Of a DNA stretch of 18,031 nucleotides, positions 1 through 8,300 are shown piece by piece (within the stretch, counting starts at the first letter, position 1; each line of letters starts with the position of its first letter). The notes beneath the pieces were generated by a model. That model was not told where the DNA came from and did no database searches. It saw nothing but the letters and a program-made list of their open reading frames with translations. A program made the position numbers and the translations under genes. This DNA comes from Sporomusaceae bacterium (GTDB lineage Bacteria; Bacillota; Negativicutes; DSM-13327): assembly GCA_027492445.1 (NCBI GenBank), contig JAPUES010000106.1, positions 1-18,031 of the forward strand, read 5' to 3'.

Positions 1-730
1 ATAAACCCCTATTAATTTCATCATCCGAGAGTTCTTCTCCCTCTAAATACTTTGCGAGTAAATCATCATCCCCCTCTGCTGCTGCTTCTATTAGCTTTTG
101 CCGCAGAGTCAAAACTTCTTCTAGCATATCTTCAGGGATATCACTTTCTGTATATTGGGTACCTTGTTTATTAGCAGGGGTAATAGCCTTCATTTTTAGC
201 AAATCAATAATGCCTGTAAAGGTATCTTCAGCACCAATGGGTATTTGGATGGGCAAAACATTTGCACCAAAATTATCTTGCATTTCTTGCAGCACCCGAT
301 AAAAATCTGCATTTTCTCGATCCATTTTATTCACAAATGCCAATCTTGGCAGATTGAGCTGCCCTGCGTATTTCCATACTTTTTCCGTTTCCACTTCTAC
401 ACCTGAAGCAGCGCACAATACCACCAAAGCACTATCAACAGCTCGCAAGGCGCCTTTTACTTCTCCAACAAAATCAGCATAACCAGGAGTGTCAATAAAA
501 TTGATTTTATGTTCTCGCCATTCACATGGCGCTAAGGATGCACTAATTGTTACTTTACGTTTAATTTCTTCTGGTTCAAAATCAGAAATAGTTGTGCCAT
601 CATCCACTCGCCCAAGACGAGTTGTGGCTCCTGCATTAAAGAGTAACGATTCTACAAGACTTGTCTTACCAGCTCCGCCATGGGCTACAATTGCGACATT
701 TCTTAACTGATTGCTTTTATATTCTTTCAA
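1..730 (-). CDS. EF-G-2-type translational GTPase, N-terminal part (cut by window edge)
   Basis: The first 243 residues of an elongation-factor-G-like GTPase are visible; the rest lies beyond the left edge. The start is a TTG (728-730) preceded at 8 nt by AAGGGGG. GTPase motifs appear in order: P-loop AHGGAGKTS (residues 16-24), switch I RKVTIS (58-63), G3 DTPGYADF (80-87) and G4 NKMD (134-137). Canonical EF-G has AHIDAGKTT and DTPGHVDF. The GG in the P-loop and the Tyr in place of the catalytic His are, from memory, typical of the second EF-G family (the Thermus EF-G-2 type), so this is probably not the main translocase. It acts on the ribosome in the cytoplasm, but the role of this paralogue is not settled. 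It is not near rpsL/rpsG/tuf, which also argues against canonical fusA. TetM-type ribosomal protection is less likely given the P-loop. Confidence 0.88.
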   Translation of the reverse strand, partial: MKEYKSNQLRNVAIVAHGGAGKTSLVESLLFNAGATTRLGRVDDGTTISDFEPEEIKRKVTISASLAPCEWREHKINFIDTPGYADFVGEVKGALRAVDSALVVLCAASGVEVETEKVWKYAGQLNLPRLAFVNKMDRENADFYRVLQEMQDNFGANVLPIQIPIGAEDTFTGIIDLLKMKAITPANKQGTQYTESDIPEDMLEEVLTLRQKLIEAAAEGDDDLLAKYLEGEELSDDEINRGL

Positions 731-824
731 TTGAAGAACCCCCTTATATTGATCTATCACTCTAAAAATACAATTCTCTACTCTACTTGAATATTCCTTC
801 TTTTCAGTTAATTCATTGGATAAA

Positions 825-854
825 TTAATAACCGCCTAATTAGGCGGTTATTAA
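825..854 (-). terminator. 30-bp perfect palindrome, probable terminator of the pduO/spoVM-like unit
   Basis: TTAATAACCGCCTAA (825-839) is followed directly by its exact reverse complement (840-854). RNA from either strand can fold a GC-centred stem with a tiny loop. It lies 10 nt after the stop of the 865-945 gene and before the promoter region of the EF-G-like gene, so it most likely ends minus-strand transcripts. The U-tract is weak (TTTAT on the minus side), so an operator or other dyad function cannot be excluded. Confidence 0.6.
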
Positions 855-864
855 TTTTGCTACG

Positions 865-945
865 CTAGTCATTTTTATAAAAAAAATTCATAACTTTACG
901 CAGTGGCTTTGGCAAGGTCATTACATAGATTTTGAATGGTTTCAC
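865..945 (-). CDS. spoVM: candidate SpoVM, 26-residue sporulation peptide
   Basis: A 26-codon frame opens with GTG (943-945) and ends with TAG. A strong AAAGGGGG Shine-Dalgarno lies 8 nt upstream. The peptide carries KIYVMTLPKPLRK (residues 5-17) and then an amphipathic, basic, aromatic tail ending in KND. Bacillus subtilis SpoVM is also 26 residues, with a KFYTIKLPKFL N-terminal core and a tail ending RKD. The shared pattern is K-hydrophobic-Y-x-x-x-L-P-K-x-L followed by an amphipathic helix and a charged end. SpoVM binds the convex forespore membrane and anchors SpoIVA for coat and cortex assembly. A CATACACT element at 991-998 fits mother-cell sigma factors. The LPK core is shifted 3 residues relative to B. 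subtilis and the tail is shorter by the same amount. The match is from memory of a short motif, so orthology is probable, not proven. A chance short frame is the main alternative. Confidence 0.6.
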   Translation of the reverse strand: MKPFKIYVMTLPKPLRKVMNFFYKND

Positions 946-990
946 CGCGTTCGCCCCCTTTATGGCCTGTAGCCCACTATATCTATTGCT

Positions 991-998
991 AGTGTATG
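991..998 (-). promoter_or_regulatory. SigE/SigK-type -10 element for the spoVM-like gene
   Basis: Read on the minus strand, the site is CATACACT followed by A. It matches the mother-cell SigE -10 consensus (CATACA-T) and also the SigK form (CATANNNTA). It sits about 46 bases upstream of the spoVM-like start codon, predicting a leader of about 40 nt. The -35 is unclear: no good ATATT-type box sits at the usual distance, although an AC suiting SigK lies 17 nt upstream. The site is entirely downstream of the pduO stop. Confidence 0.5.
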
Positions 999-1031
999 CA
1001 GCGGTAGATAAATGAGTGCATAGGAGCTTAC

Positions 1032-1538
1032 TTAGTTATGTTCTCCATTTTCAATTCTGCCCATGATAAAACATAAATCAGAGAGGCGGTTTAAGGTAAT
1101 TAAAACATCATGATTGATTTTTTCTTGCCGAGATAAACGGATAACTTGCCGTTCTCCTCTTCTTGTCACTGTTCTTGCTAAGTCTAAAGCAGCTCCGCCG
1201 GGAGTTTCGCCAGGAATTAGAAAATGCTGAAGGGGGGGCAATTGAGCATCAAAATTGTCAATATACTGCTCAAGCTTAGAAATATGTTCAGGGGTAATAT
1301 ATTGGGTAGAATGATCCTTACTTGCCAGTTCAGCCATAATGAGCATCAGCATTTTTTGTAACGTATAGATGACTTCTTTCACAGGCGTCTTCGTGCACCA
1401 CGCTCTTCCTAATCCTAAAGCCGCGTTTATTTCATCAATTGTTCCATAGGCTTCTACACGCAGACTATCTTTTTCAATGCGCTCACCTGTTAATAATCCT
1501 GTTGTACCTTGATCACCTGTTTTTGTATAAACTTTCAT
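1032..1538 (-). CDS. PduO-type cob(I)alamin adenosyltransferase
   Basis: This 168-residue protein transfers the adenosyl group of ATP to cob(I)alamin, giving adenosylcobalamin in the cytoplasm. The N-terminus has the ATP-binding YTKTGDQGTTGLL (residues 4-16) and RVEAYGTIDEINA (27-39), both hallmarks of the PduO family. Further on are ARTVTRRGERQV (121-132), with the conserved Arg/Glu cluster, and NRLSDLCF (150-157), then the typical C-terminal GRIENGEH. Start: the second ATG (1536-1538) is preferred because GGGAGGG lies just before it; the upstream ATG at 1553 overlaps that ribosome binding site. It is the last gene of an operon after the gamma-CA-like gene and ndk (33-nt gap to ndk). No cobalamin riboswitch was recognised nearby. 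Confidence 0.93.
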   Translation of the reverse strand: MKVYTKTGDQGTTGLLTGERIEKDSLRVEAYGTIDEINAALGLGRAWCTKTPVKEVIYTLQKMLMLIMAELASKDHSTQYITPEHISKLEQYIDNFDAQLPPLQHFLIPGETPGGAALDLARTVTRRGERQVIRLSRQEKINHDVLITLNRLSDLCFIMGRIENGEHN

Positions 1539-1571
1539 AATATACCCTCCCATCTATTCCCTTACTAAGAA

Positions 1572-2000
1572 TTATAACAAATTTCGGGGAAAAATTTCAT
1601 CATCGGTAAAAAAGAATTTTATTTCTCGCTCAGCACTTTCTGGGCTATCGGAACCATGAATCACATTTCTTCGTACATTGGTAGCAAAATCTCCACGGAT
1701 TGTCCCTGGGGCAGCTTCTAGTGGTTTTGTCGACCCCATCATCGTTCGGACTAATTTAATAGCATTTTCCCCTTGTATGACCATGGCAAGTAAGGGACCA
1801 GAAACGACAAAATCAACTAATTCCTCTAAAAAATCCTTTCCCTCATGTTCACCATAATGGATTTTTGCTTGTTCTCTTGATAACTTTAGCATTTTCATGC
1901 CTATAATCTTTAAACCACGTCTTTCAAAACGAGTGATAATATCTCCGCATACGGCTTTTTCCACGGCATCTGGTTTTAATAATACTAATGTGCTTTCCAT
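1572..2000 (-). CDS. ndk: nucleoside diphosphate kinase
   Basis: This 142-residue enzyme passes the gamma phosphate from NTP to NDP through a phosphohistidine. The opening STLVLLKPDAV (residues 3-13) and the active-site segment NVIHGSDSPESAEREI (112-127), with catalytic His115, are diagnostic, and the length is that of the family. The ATG at 1998-2000 has GAGGTGG about 5 nt upstream. An in-frame GTG three codons earlier lies inside that ribosome binding site and is rejected. The gene follows the gamma-CA-like gene by 14 nt, so the two are probably translated from one mRNA. The C-terminal helix ends FPRNLL, somewhat extended but unremarkable. Confidence 0.96.
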   Translation of the reverse strand: MESTLVLLKPDAVEKAVCGDIITRFERRGLKIIGMKMLKLSREQAKIHYGEHEGKDFLEELVDFVVSGPLLAMVIQGENAIKLVRTMMGSTKPLEAAPGTIRGDFATNVRRNVIHGSDSPESAEREIKFFFTDDEIFPRNLL

Positions 2001-2014
2001 TGTATCCACCTCTA

Positions 2015-2524
2015 TTAACGATATTTTTGTGCTTCCTCATAGTAAGTAAGAGCCGATGTTCGAATGGCCTTAATTTCTTCTTCGGTTACACTGCGTACAA
2101 CCTTACCTGGAGATCCCATGACCAAGGAATTAGGTGGAATCTTTTTATGCTCCGTAATCAGAGCGCCTGCTCCAATAATGCAGTTTTCACCGATTTGGCT
2201 ATAGCTTAAGATAATAGCTCCCATGCCAATCAGACAATTGCTTGCAATGTGACAGGCATGTAAAATGGCGCCATGACCTACGGTTACATATTCTTCAATT
2301 ACAGTGGGATGATCATGCATGACATGAATGGTACTATTATCTTGAATATTGGTATAACTACCAATGGTTATAGGATGTACATCACCACGAATAACAGTAT
2401 TAAACCATATATTAGCCTTCGAGGCAATTGTCACATCGCCAATAATATATGCACCATTTGCTAAAAAGACATCACTGGCTACTTTGGGTAGGATCCCGCT
2501 ATATGGAATTTGGTTGTTACTCAT
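2015..2524 (-). CDS. gamma-carbonic-anhydrase-like left-handed beta-helix protein
   Basis: A 169-residue hexapeptide-repeat protein (YrdA/PaaY/gamma-CA group). Isoleucine-rich hexapeptide turns run through about residues 25-135 and would form the left-handed beta-helix of a trimer. Potential zinc ligands are His67 (in STIHVMH), His84 (VGHG) and His89 (ILHAC); the 84/89 spacing is as in gamma-carbonic anhydrases. The segment NTVIRGDVHPITIG (42-55) is also family-typical. Catalytic CO2 hydration is not assured, because many members of this group show little activity. The start at ATG 2522-2524 follows AAAGGTGGGA; an in-frame GTG four codons upstream overlaps that site. It is the first gene of the operon with ndk and the adenosyltransferase. 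Confidence 0.88.
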   Translation of the reverse strand: MSNNQIPYSGILPKVASDVFLANGAYIIGDVTIASKANIWFNTVIRGDVHPITIGSYTNIQDNSTIHVMHDHPTVIEEYVTVGHGAILHACHIASNCLIGMGAIILSYSQIGENCIIGAGALITEHKKIPPNSLVMGSPGKVVRSVTEEEIKAIRTSALTYYEEAQKYR

Positions 2525-2636
2525 TATTTTTCCCACCTTTTCTTTATCTTACTCATCTTATTATCTTATTATCCCACAAATTCTATATTCTACCACTATT
2601 TTTCAAAAAAGACACTCTTACTTTTTACTTGCTGGT

Positions 2637-2671
2637 AAGAAAAATGTCTCTGAATTTTTTTCCAGAGACAT
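2637..2671 (-). terminator. rho-independent terminator after htpX
   Basis: On the minus strand, ATGTCTCTG pairs exactly with CAGAGACAT (arms 2663-2671 and 2644-2652) around a 10-base A-rich loop. A TTTTTCTT tract (2637-2643) follows. It begins 7 nt after the htpX stop codon, so it closes the aminotransferase-SRPBCC-htpX unit. Confidence 0.9.
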
Positions 2672-2678
2672 GGTTCTT

Positions 2679-3548
2679 TTATCGCACACGCTTTGCTTGT
2701 TCTATCAATTGTTCCACACGATCACGGGTATTAGGATGGGTGCTAAATAAACCTTGCAGCCAACTGCTAGTTCCCACAAAAGGATTGATAATAAACATAT
2801 GAGATGTAGCGGGAGTGGCTTCATTTAAAATTTTCCCTTGTGCATTGCTTTCAATCTTTTCTAAGGCACTCGCAAGGGATAATGGATTTCCTGAAATCAT
2901 GCCCCCTATTTCATCCGCTTTAAACTCTCGAGAGCGCGAAATACCAAGCTGAATGAGCATGGCTGCCAAAGGGGCTAATATGACGAGAAAAAGAAATTCA
3001 ACAATGCCCGAAATGCCACCGTTCCCTTCTTCATTACTGCGGCCAAAACCTAGAAAAGCTGTCCACTGGGCAATATTAGCAATCATGGTAATCACACCAG
3101 CAATACATGCTACGATTGTACTAATAAGAGTATCATAATTTTTTATATGAGCCAGTTCATGGGCAATAACACCTTCCAGTTCGTCAGGCTTAAGACTGCG
3201 GATAAGCCCGACTGTTACGGCAACGGCAGCATGATGATGATTACGACCCGTTGCAAAAGCATTCGGTACCTCAGTATCAATAATATAGACTTTCGGCATA
3301 GGAAGTTTGGCCTTTTGCACCAATCCCGATACCATGCGTATTAGGTCGCCAGCATCTTGCGGCGTCACTTCCCTTGCTCCATACATACTAAGAATGATTT
3401 TATCACTAAACCAATAGCTAATAAAATTCATTACTAAGGATATCACCAACATGACTGTCATGCCAATGGTGCCACCAAAAAAATTGCCTACTGCTAATAA
3501 CAATCCCGTTAGACCAGCTAATAAGAATGTTATTTTTACTGTATTCAA
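2679..3548 (-). CDS. htpX: membrane zinc metalloprotease HtpX
   Basis: A 289-residue M48B integral-membrane protease that degrades damaged membrane proteins. Two N-terminal hydrophobic segments (about residues 5-22 and 28-47) precede the catalytic motif HELAH (130-134, catalytic Glu131). The third zinc ligand is Glu208 in REFKADEIGG. Two more hydrophobic stretches lie at about 143-165 and 182-203. The segment VPNAFATGRN (94-103) is typical of HtpX. The start is TTG (3546-3548), with GAGGTGA about 8 nt upstream. It is the last gene of the unit, 25 nt after the SRPBCC gene, and is followed by the terminator at 2637-2671. No SigB- or CtsR-type site was noticed. Confidence 0.95.
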   Translation of the reverse strand: MNTVKITFLLAGLTGLLLAVGNFFGGTIGMTVMLVISLVMNFISYWFSDKIILSMYGAREVTPQDAGDLIRMVSGLVQKAKLPMPKVYIIDTEVPNAFATGRNHHHAAVAVTVGLIRSLKPDELEGVIAHELAHIKNYDTLISTIVACIAGVITMIANIAQWTAFLGFGRSNEEGNGGISGIVEFLFLVILAPLAAMLIQLGISRSREFKADEIGGMISGNPLSLASALEKIESNAQGKILNEATPATSHMFIINPFVGTSSWLQGLFSTHPNTRDRVEQLIEQAKRVR

Positions 3549-3573
3549 TTTTCTATCACCTCACCTGTTTTTA

Positions 3574-4014
3574 TTAGGCACTAATTTCTACTTTTTCTTT
3601 CACGGCTCGTAGCATATTCATGCTATTGTCTCGAACTTTTTTCTTTAAGATGGGGTTTAATAAGCCAGAAATCATTGGAATACCAAATTCAAAATCCACG
3701 GTCAGCTTTACTTCCGTCCCCTCATCAGTAGGGGTTAAAATCCATTCCCCAGCCATTTTCTTTAAATCCCCATCCAGCTGACTATAAGTAATGTGCATAT
3801 TTTCATCATCAAAAGTATCAAGTTCTGTCCATTTAATAATGCGGCCATCCACATTAGATACCCATTTACTTACAGTAGTATTCCCTGTACGTTCGATTAC
3901 TTCGACACTGACTAAGTCCGTCATAAATTCCGGATATTTTTCCATATCTTTTATGATAGGATAAATTACCTCTCGTTTGCATCCAATGGAAATGGTTACT
4001 TCAACATATGGCAT
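3574..4014 (-). CDS. START/SRPBCC-superfamily protein (polyketide-cyclase/COQ10-like)
   Basis: A 146-residue soluble protein with the layout of the SRPBCC helix-grip fold. It begins YVEVTISIGCKREVIYPIIK (3-22), continues with KYPEFMTDLVSVEV (27-40) and ends in a long amphipathic helix from about residue 119. Such proteins bind hydrophobic ligands in a deep cavity; COQ10 (quinone binding) and RatA-type members share the DxxxYPEF-like motif near residue 25. The ligand here is unknown. The ATG has AGGGGGAT five bases upstream, and this site overlaps the space left by the aminotransferase stop, 11 nt away. Co-transcription and translational coupling with that gene are therefore likely. There is no signal peptide or TM segment. 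Confidence 0.8.
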   Translation of the reverse strand: MPYVEVTISIGCKREVIYPIIKDMEKYPEFMTDLVSVEVIERTGNTTVSKWVSNVDGRIIKWTELDTFDDENMHITYSQLDGDLKKMAGEWILTPTDEGTEVKLTVDFEFGIPMISGLLNPILKKKVRDNSMNMLRAVKEKVEISA

Positions 4015-4025
4015 CGTATATCCCC

Positions 4026-5279
4026 CTATAAATCTTCTATCATGTCATGAGCCATTTCAATGGCATCGGCCAGGGCCTTAAGAACGATATCAACTACTTC
4101 TTGGCTAATAATCAAAGGTGGTTCTATCCGAATTACTTTGGGATTGTTAAGGGTATAGGCTACTAAAACACCCTTGTTAATGAGCTCTGACATTAATAAA
4201 CCGCCAATACCTTCTTTTGTTAATTCAATGCCTATCATCAGCCCTTTGCCCCGCACCTCCTGAATGACATCCGGAAAGGCTTGCTGCAAGGCCTGAAGTT
4301 TCGCAAGAAAATAAGCACCCGTTTCTGCCGATTTTTCTACTAGCTTTTCTTCTTGCAACACCTTAATGGTGGCAATAGCAGCGGCACATGCCAGTGGATT
4401 GCCGCCAAAAGTTGAAGTATGTAAAAAAGGACTGGTAATATATTTTTCCCAGATTGTGGGCAACGCCGTAAATGCCCCAATCGGCATAACACCACCACCA
4501 AGAGCTTTGGCTGTTGTTATAATATCAGGTACTACATGATAGTGATCAGCAGCAAACATTGCCCCCGTACGTCCAAGGCCCGTTTGCACTTCATCACAAA
4601 TCAATAAGGCGCCATATTGATCACAAAGGCTTCGCACTTTCGGTAAATACTCATCAACAGGTACAATAATGCCCCCTTCCCCTTGTATCGGTTCAATAAT
4701 GACCGCTGCTGTATCTTCATCTATCATTTCCTTTATTGCGTTGCTATCATTAAATGGAACATGCTGAAAACCGCTTAACAGGGGCTTAAAAGGATCGCGA
4801 AATAATTCTCGCCCCGTCGCACTCAGGGCTCCTAAGGTTTTACCATGAAAAGAATTAATGGTGGAAATGATTTTAGTTCGTCCTGTATGAATACGAGCTA
4901 ATTTAAGAGCCCCCTCCACAGCTTCCGTACCGCTATTTACAATAAAACTATATTTTAAATCTCCTGGTGTAATACTAGCTAATAAAGCGGATAAATCCGC
5001 CAATGGTTTATTAAACAGCACTTTACTCGATAAGGGCATCTTATCTAATTGGTCCTTTACCGCTGCTACCACTTTGGGATGACGATGCCCCAAACTAAAT
5101 ACACCATAGCCACCTAAACAATCAATATATGTTTTCCCATCAATATCGCGGATAATACTGCCCTCCGCTTCCCATTCTACGGTAGATAAGCCCATAAAAC
5201 GAAAGAGTTTGGCCATGGCAGGATTGATAAACTCTTCATAATTTTCAATAGTTTCACTAATAATATCCTCTGTGGACAT
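4026..5279 (-). CDS. class III PLP aminotransferase, putrescine aminotransferase-like
   Basis: A 417-residue fold-type I PLP enzyme. Visible landmarks are NSGTEAVEGALKLAR (115-129, phosphate binding), SFHGKTLGA (143-151), IIEPIQGEGG (194-203), CDEVQTGLGRTG (228-239, Asp229 to the pyridine N), Lys258 in TTAKALGGG (Schiff base) and STFGGNPLACAAA. The C-terminus has VRGKGLMIGIEL and TLNNPKVIRIEPPL. The last segment strongly recalls E. coli PatA (YgjG), which converts putrescine plus 2-oxoglutarate to 4-aminobutanal plus glutamate. Acetylornithine or 4-aminobutyrate specificity remains possible. The start at ATG 5277-5279 follows TAGGAGGT; an earlier in-frame start at 5306 would overlap this site. 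It is the first gene of the unit with the SRPBCC protein and htpX. No polyamine transport genes are nearby. Confidence 0.88.
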   Translation of the reverse strand: MSTEDIISETIENYEEFINPAMAKLFRFMGLSTVEWEAEGSIIRDIDGKTYIDCLGGYGVFSLGHRHPKVVAAVKDQLDKMPLSSKVLFNKPLADLSALLASITPGDLKYSFIVNSGTEAVEGALKLARIHTGRTKIISTINSFHGKTLGALSATGRELFRDPFKPLLSGFQHVPFNDSNAIKEMIDEDTAAVIIEPIQGEGGIIVPVDEYLPKVRSLCDQYGALLICDEVQTGLGRTGAMFAADHYHVVPDIITTAKALGGGVMPIGAFTALPTIWEKYITSPFLHTSTFGGNPLACAAAIATIKVLQEEKLVEKSAETGAYFLAKLQALQQAFPDVIQEVRGKGLMIGIELTKEGIGGLLMSELINKGVLVAYTLNNPKVIRIEPPLIISQEVVDIVLKALADAIEMAHDMIEDL

Positions 5280-5370
5280 AAACATACCTCCTAGAAACAA
5301 TTGCACTCTTTCTTTACTACTTGTTATTATTTCGATTATTAGTAACTAAATTCCTCTTTTAAGCTTATTT

Positions 5371-8300
5371 TTACATAGAGTTGGAATGATTAATGAACGT
5401 CATTGAATTCTTTTTCTTCCACCAATTTTTTATGCCTTGAGGCCAAGTAGGAATAGGATGGCGATGGAAGAACATAAAAATAATCGGGATAATAATCAAG
5501 GTAAATACTGTCGACGTGATTAAACCGCCAATTAAAACCCAGGACATACTAACCCGCGCTTCGGAGCCTTCTGACATGGCAAGGGCCGTCGGTAACATTC
5601 CTACTACCATGGTGATTGTTGTCATAACAATGGGTTTTAATCGGGTTTTTCCAGCTTCAATAATGGCATCATAAGCCTCTACGCCCCGATCCATTAAGGT
5701 TAAGGTATAGTCAAGGAGCAAGGTACCATTTTTAGCAACTAAACCATCCATAACGAGTATTCCAATTAAAGAATACATATTTATTGTATTATTCGTCATG
5801 AGTAGAAATAATAAGGAACCTATTAACCCTAAGGGCAGAGAAAACATGCGAATAAAGGGTGTTAATAAGGATTCATACAAAATGGCCAGTAGCATATATA
5901 CTAAAACCAAAGACAAGGCTAAGGCTTGGAGCATTTCACTAAAGGTATCTTTCATACTATTTGCTTGCCCTGTGAAACGATAACTTACACCAGAACCAAG
6001 TTCTTGGGGTGTTAGTTTGCTTTTAATATCCGTTAACACTTCTTGTAAGGGGCGATCGGTTATATTTGCTTGTATGCTAATGGCTCGCTGTTTATCGCTG
6101 CGTCTTAACATTACAGGTCCTGTACCCTCGCGAATGGTCGCTACATCCCCCAGAAAGACTTGATGATTCCCTGCCATAATCGGTAACATGCGAATATCAG
6201 AAGGTTTAAAACCATCACTACCCTTTAGCCTAACAATAATATCCGTATCTTGCCCATCATTATGAGGATCATTTGCATACACACCTGCTTTTTGCCCGGC
6301 AATAGCCGCACTAAAATCATTGGTGACTTGGGCTACGGAAAGATTATAAAATTTCAATCTTTCTCGATCGACGCTTAATTGGATTTCGGGCATCCCTTCC
6401 GAATAGGAGCTACGAATATCTTTAATACCAGGGATTTCAGAAAGAAGCTTTTGAACGTGATAAGAGGATTGTACCAAATCATCCAAATCAGCACTCAGTA
6501 GTTCAATTTGTACAGGTGTTGACGGTCCCCCTCCACCACCGCCAGAAACCCCTGAGACAGAGGTTTGGGTTTCGCTAATTCGAATGATAGCACTGGGGAA
6601 ATTTCGCGCTGTGTAGGCACGAGCTTGATCTGTCACGTCCCAAATACTGCGATTTCGATCTTTCCGATCTAATAGACGAACGGAGATAGAGGCATTGTTA
6701 CTCGTTGGTGTACCGACACTAGATAAATAATTGACTACTTCAGGAATAGTAGCGAGATAAGTTTCCAGTTCACTGACAACAGTGTTGGTTTGTTCAATGG
6801 TTTGGCCCACGGGTAACTCTACGGAAACGCGAAAGCTTCCTTCATCCGTACGCGGCATATATTCCGCGCCAATAAATCCGAGTGGAACCAAAGCGACGGA
6901 CAACATAAATAGTACGAGTACACTAGCCAAAACTCGTTTGGTATGGCACAAACTCCATCGTAAAATACCTTCGTATTTTCGAATAGCTCCTTGTTCTAGC
7001 CTCTCCATAAAGTCCCATACCATTCCCTTAGGCTTTACTAAACCATTTTTAAATAATTTAGAAGCTATGAGCGGAGTAAGGGTAAAGGACACAAACATAG
7101 AAAAGAGAGTGGCAAATACAATGGTAAGACCAAATTGGCGAAAGAATTGGCCGGTCATGCCTGACATAAAGGCAATTGGCATAAATACGACTACATCACA
7201 AAGAGTAATGGCAATGGCTGCCATTCCAATTTCGTTACGTCCCTCTTCCGCGGCTTGGTCTGCTGGTTTTCCCATGTGCAGATGACGATGAATGTTCTCT
7301 AAGACAACAATCGAGTCATCAACAAGAATACCAATGCATAACGCCATCCCCATTAAAGACATCATATTAAAAGTAAAGCCCGCTATGTATAAGGCAAAGA
7401 ATGTGGCAATCAAGGACGTGGGAATCGCAATCAAAACGGCAGCAGTAGAGCGCCATCCTCGTAGAAAAAGATAAAGTACCAGCCCTGTCGTTAAAAGACC
7501 TTCCACAAGATTACCAAAGGTATTACGTAAGGAATCATCAACAAACTTAGATCCATCTGTCACAACAACAAATTTATAATCAGGATATTCAGTGCGCAAC
7601 ACATTTAATTGTTCATTGGTGGCTTTACTAGTATCTATAATACTGGCATCGCTATTTTTGTAAACGGACATGGACACGGCATCAGAACCATTCGCGCGGC
7701 TGTAGCGACTCACCCGACTATCTTTTTCGCTAATGGTGGCAACATCTTTTAAGGGGATGGAAATACCATCGCCATTTGTAACTTGCAAGGTTCTTATTTC
7801 ATCCGGCAAAGTATATTGCGCCAACATACGAACATCCGTTTGTGTTTTTTCATTATACACAGTACCTGCCGGCAATAGTATATTTTCCCCTTTCACCTTA
7901 CTAATAATTTGATTAAGAGAAAGGTTGTAAAACCGGAGTTTACTGCTATCCACCTCAACTGCAATTTCTTTGTCTCTGCCACCATGGAGGGTAACTTCTG
8001 ATACGCCCTCTGCCCGTTGCAGTCTTTCTTTAAAAACATTATTGGCCTTAGAATAAAGATCCGATAACGGTTGGTTGGAGGTAACGGCAATCTCAAGGAC
8101 GGGTGCGGCATTAATATCTCTTTTTACCACAACAGGTTCGTCAATATTATCTGGTAATTTGCGCCGGGCTGCATTGACTTGCTTCGTGGCATCAATTGAG
8201 GCAATATCAGCATTTGCCGAAAATTCAAACTCTAAGATAATCGTAGCATTTTCTGGTCGAGCCATGGAAGTCATATGCTTTAGATGAGCAACGGAAGATA

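Noticed and set aside
657..710. Plus-strand frame at 489-710.
   Set aside because: It is the shadow of the EF-G-2 GTPase domain on the opposite strand.
1032..1570. Cobalamin riboswitch controlling the adenosyltransferase.
   Set aside because: The gene sits 33 nt after ndk with no room for the aptamer, and no B12-box-like sequence was seen upstream of the operon.
2364..2802. Plus-strand open frames of 117-128 codons over 2364-2802.
   Set aside because: They lie antisense to the gamma-CA-like and htpX genes and their gap, lack ribosome binding sites and encode low-complexity aromatic/serine-rich sequence.
6782..7285. A 167-codon plus-strand frame inside the RND gene.
   Set aside because: It is antisense to a strongly conserved RND coding region, with no ribosome binding site or recognisable product.
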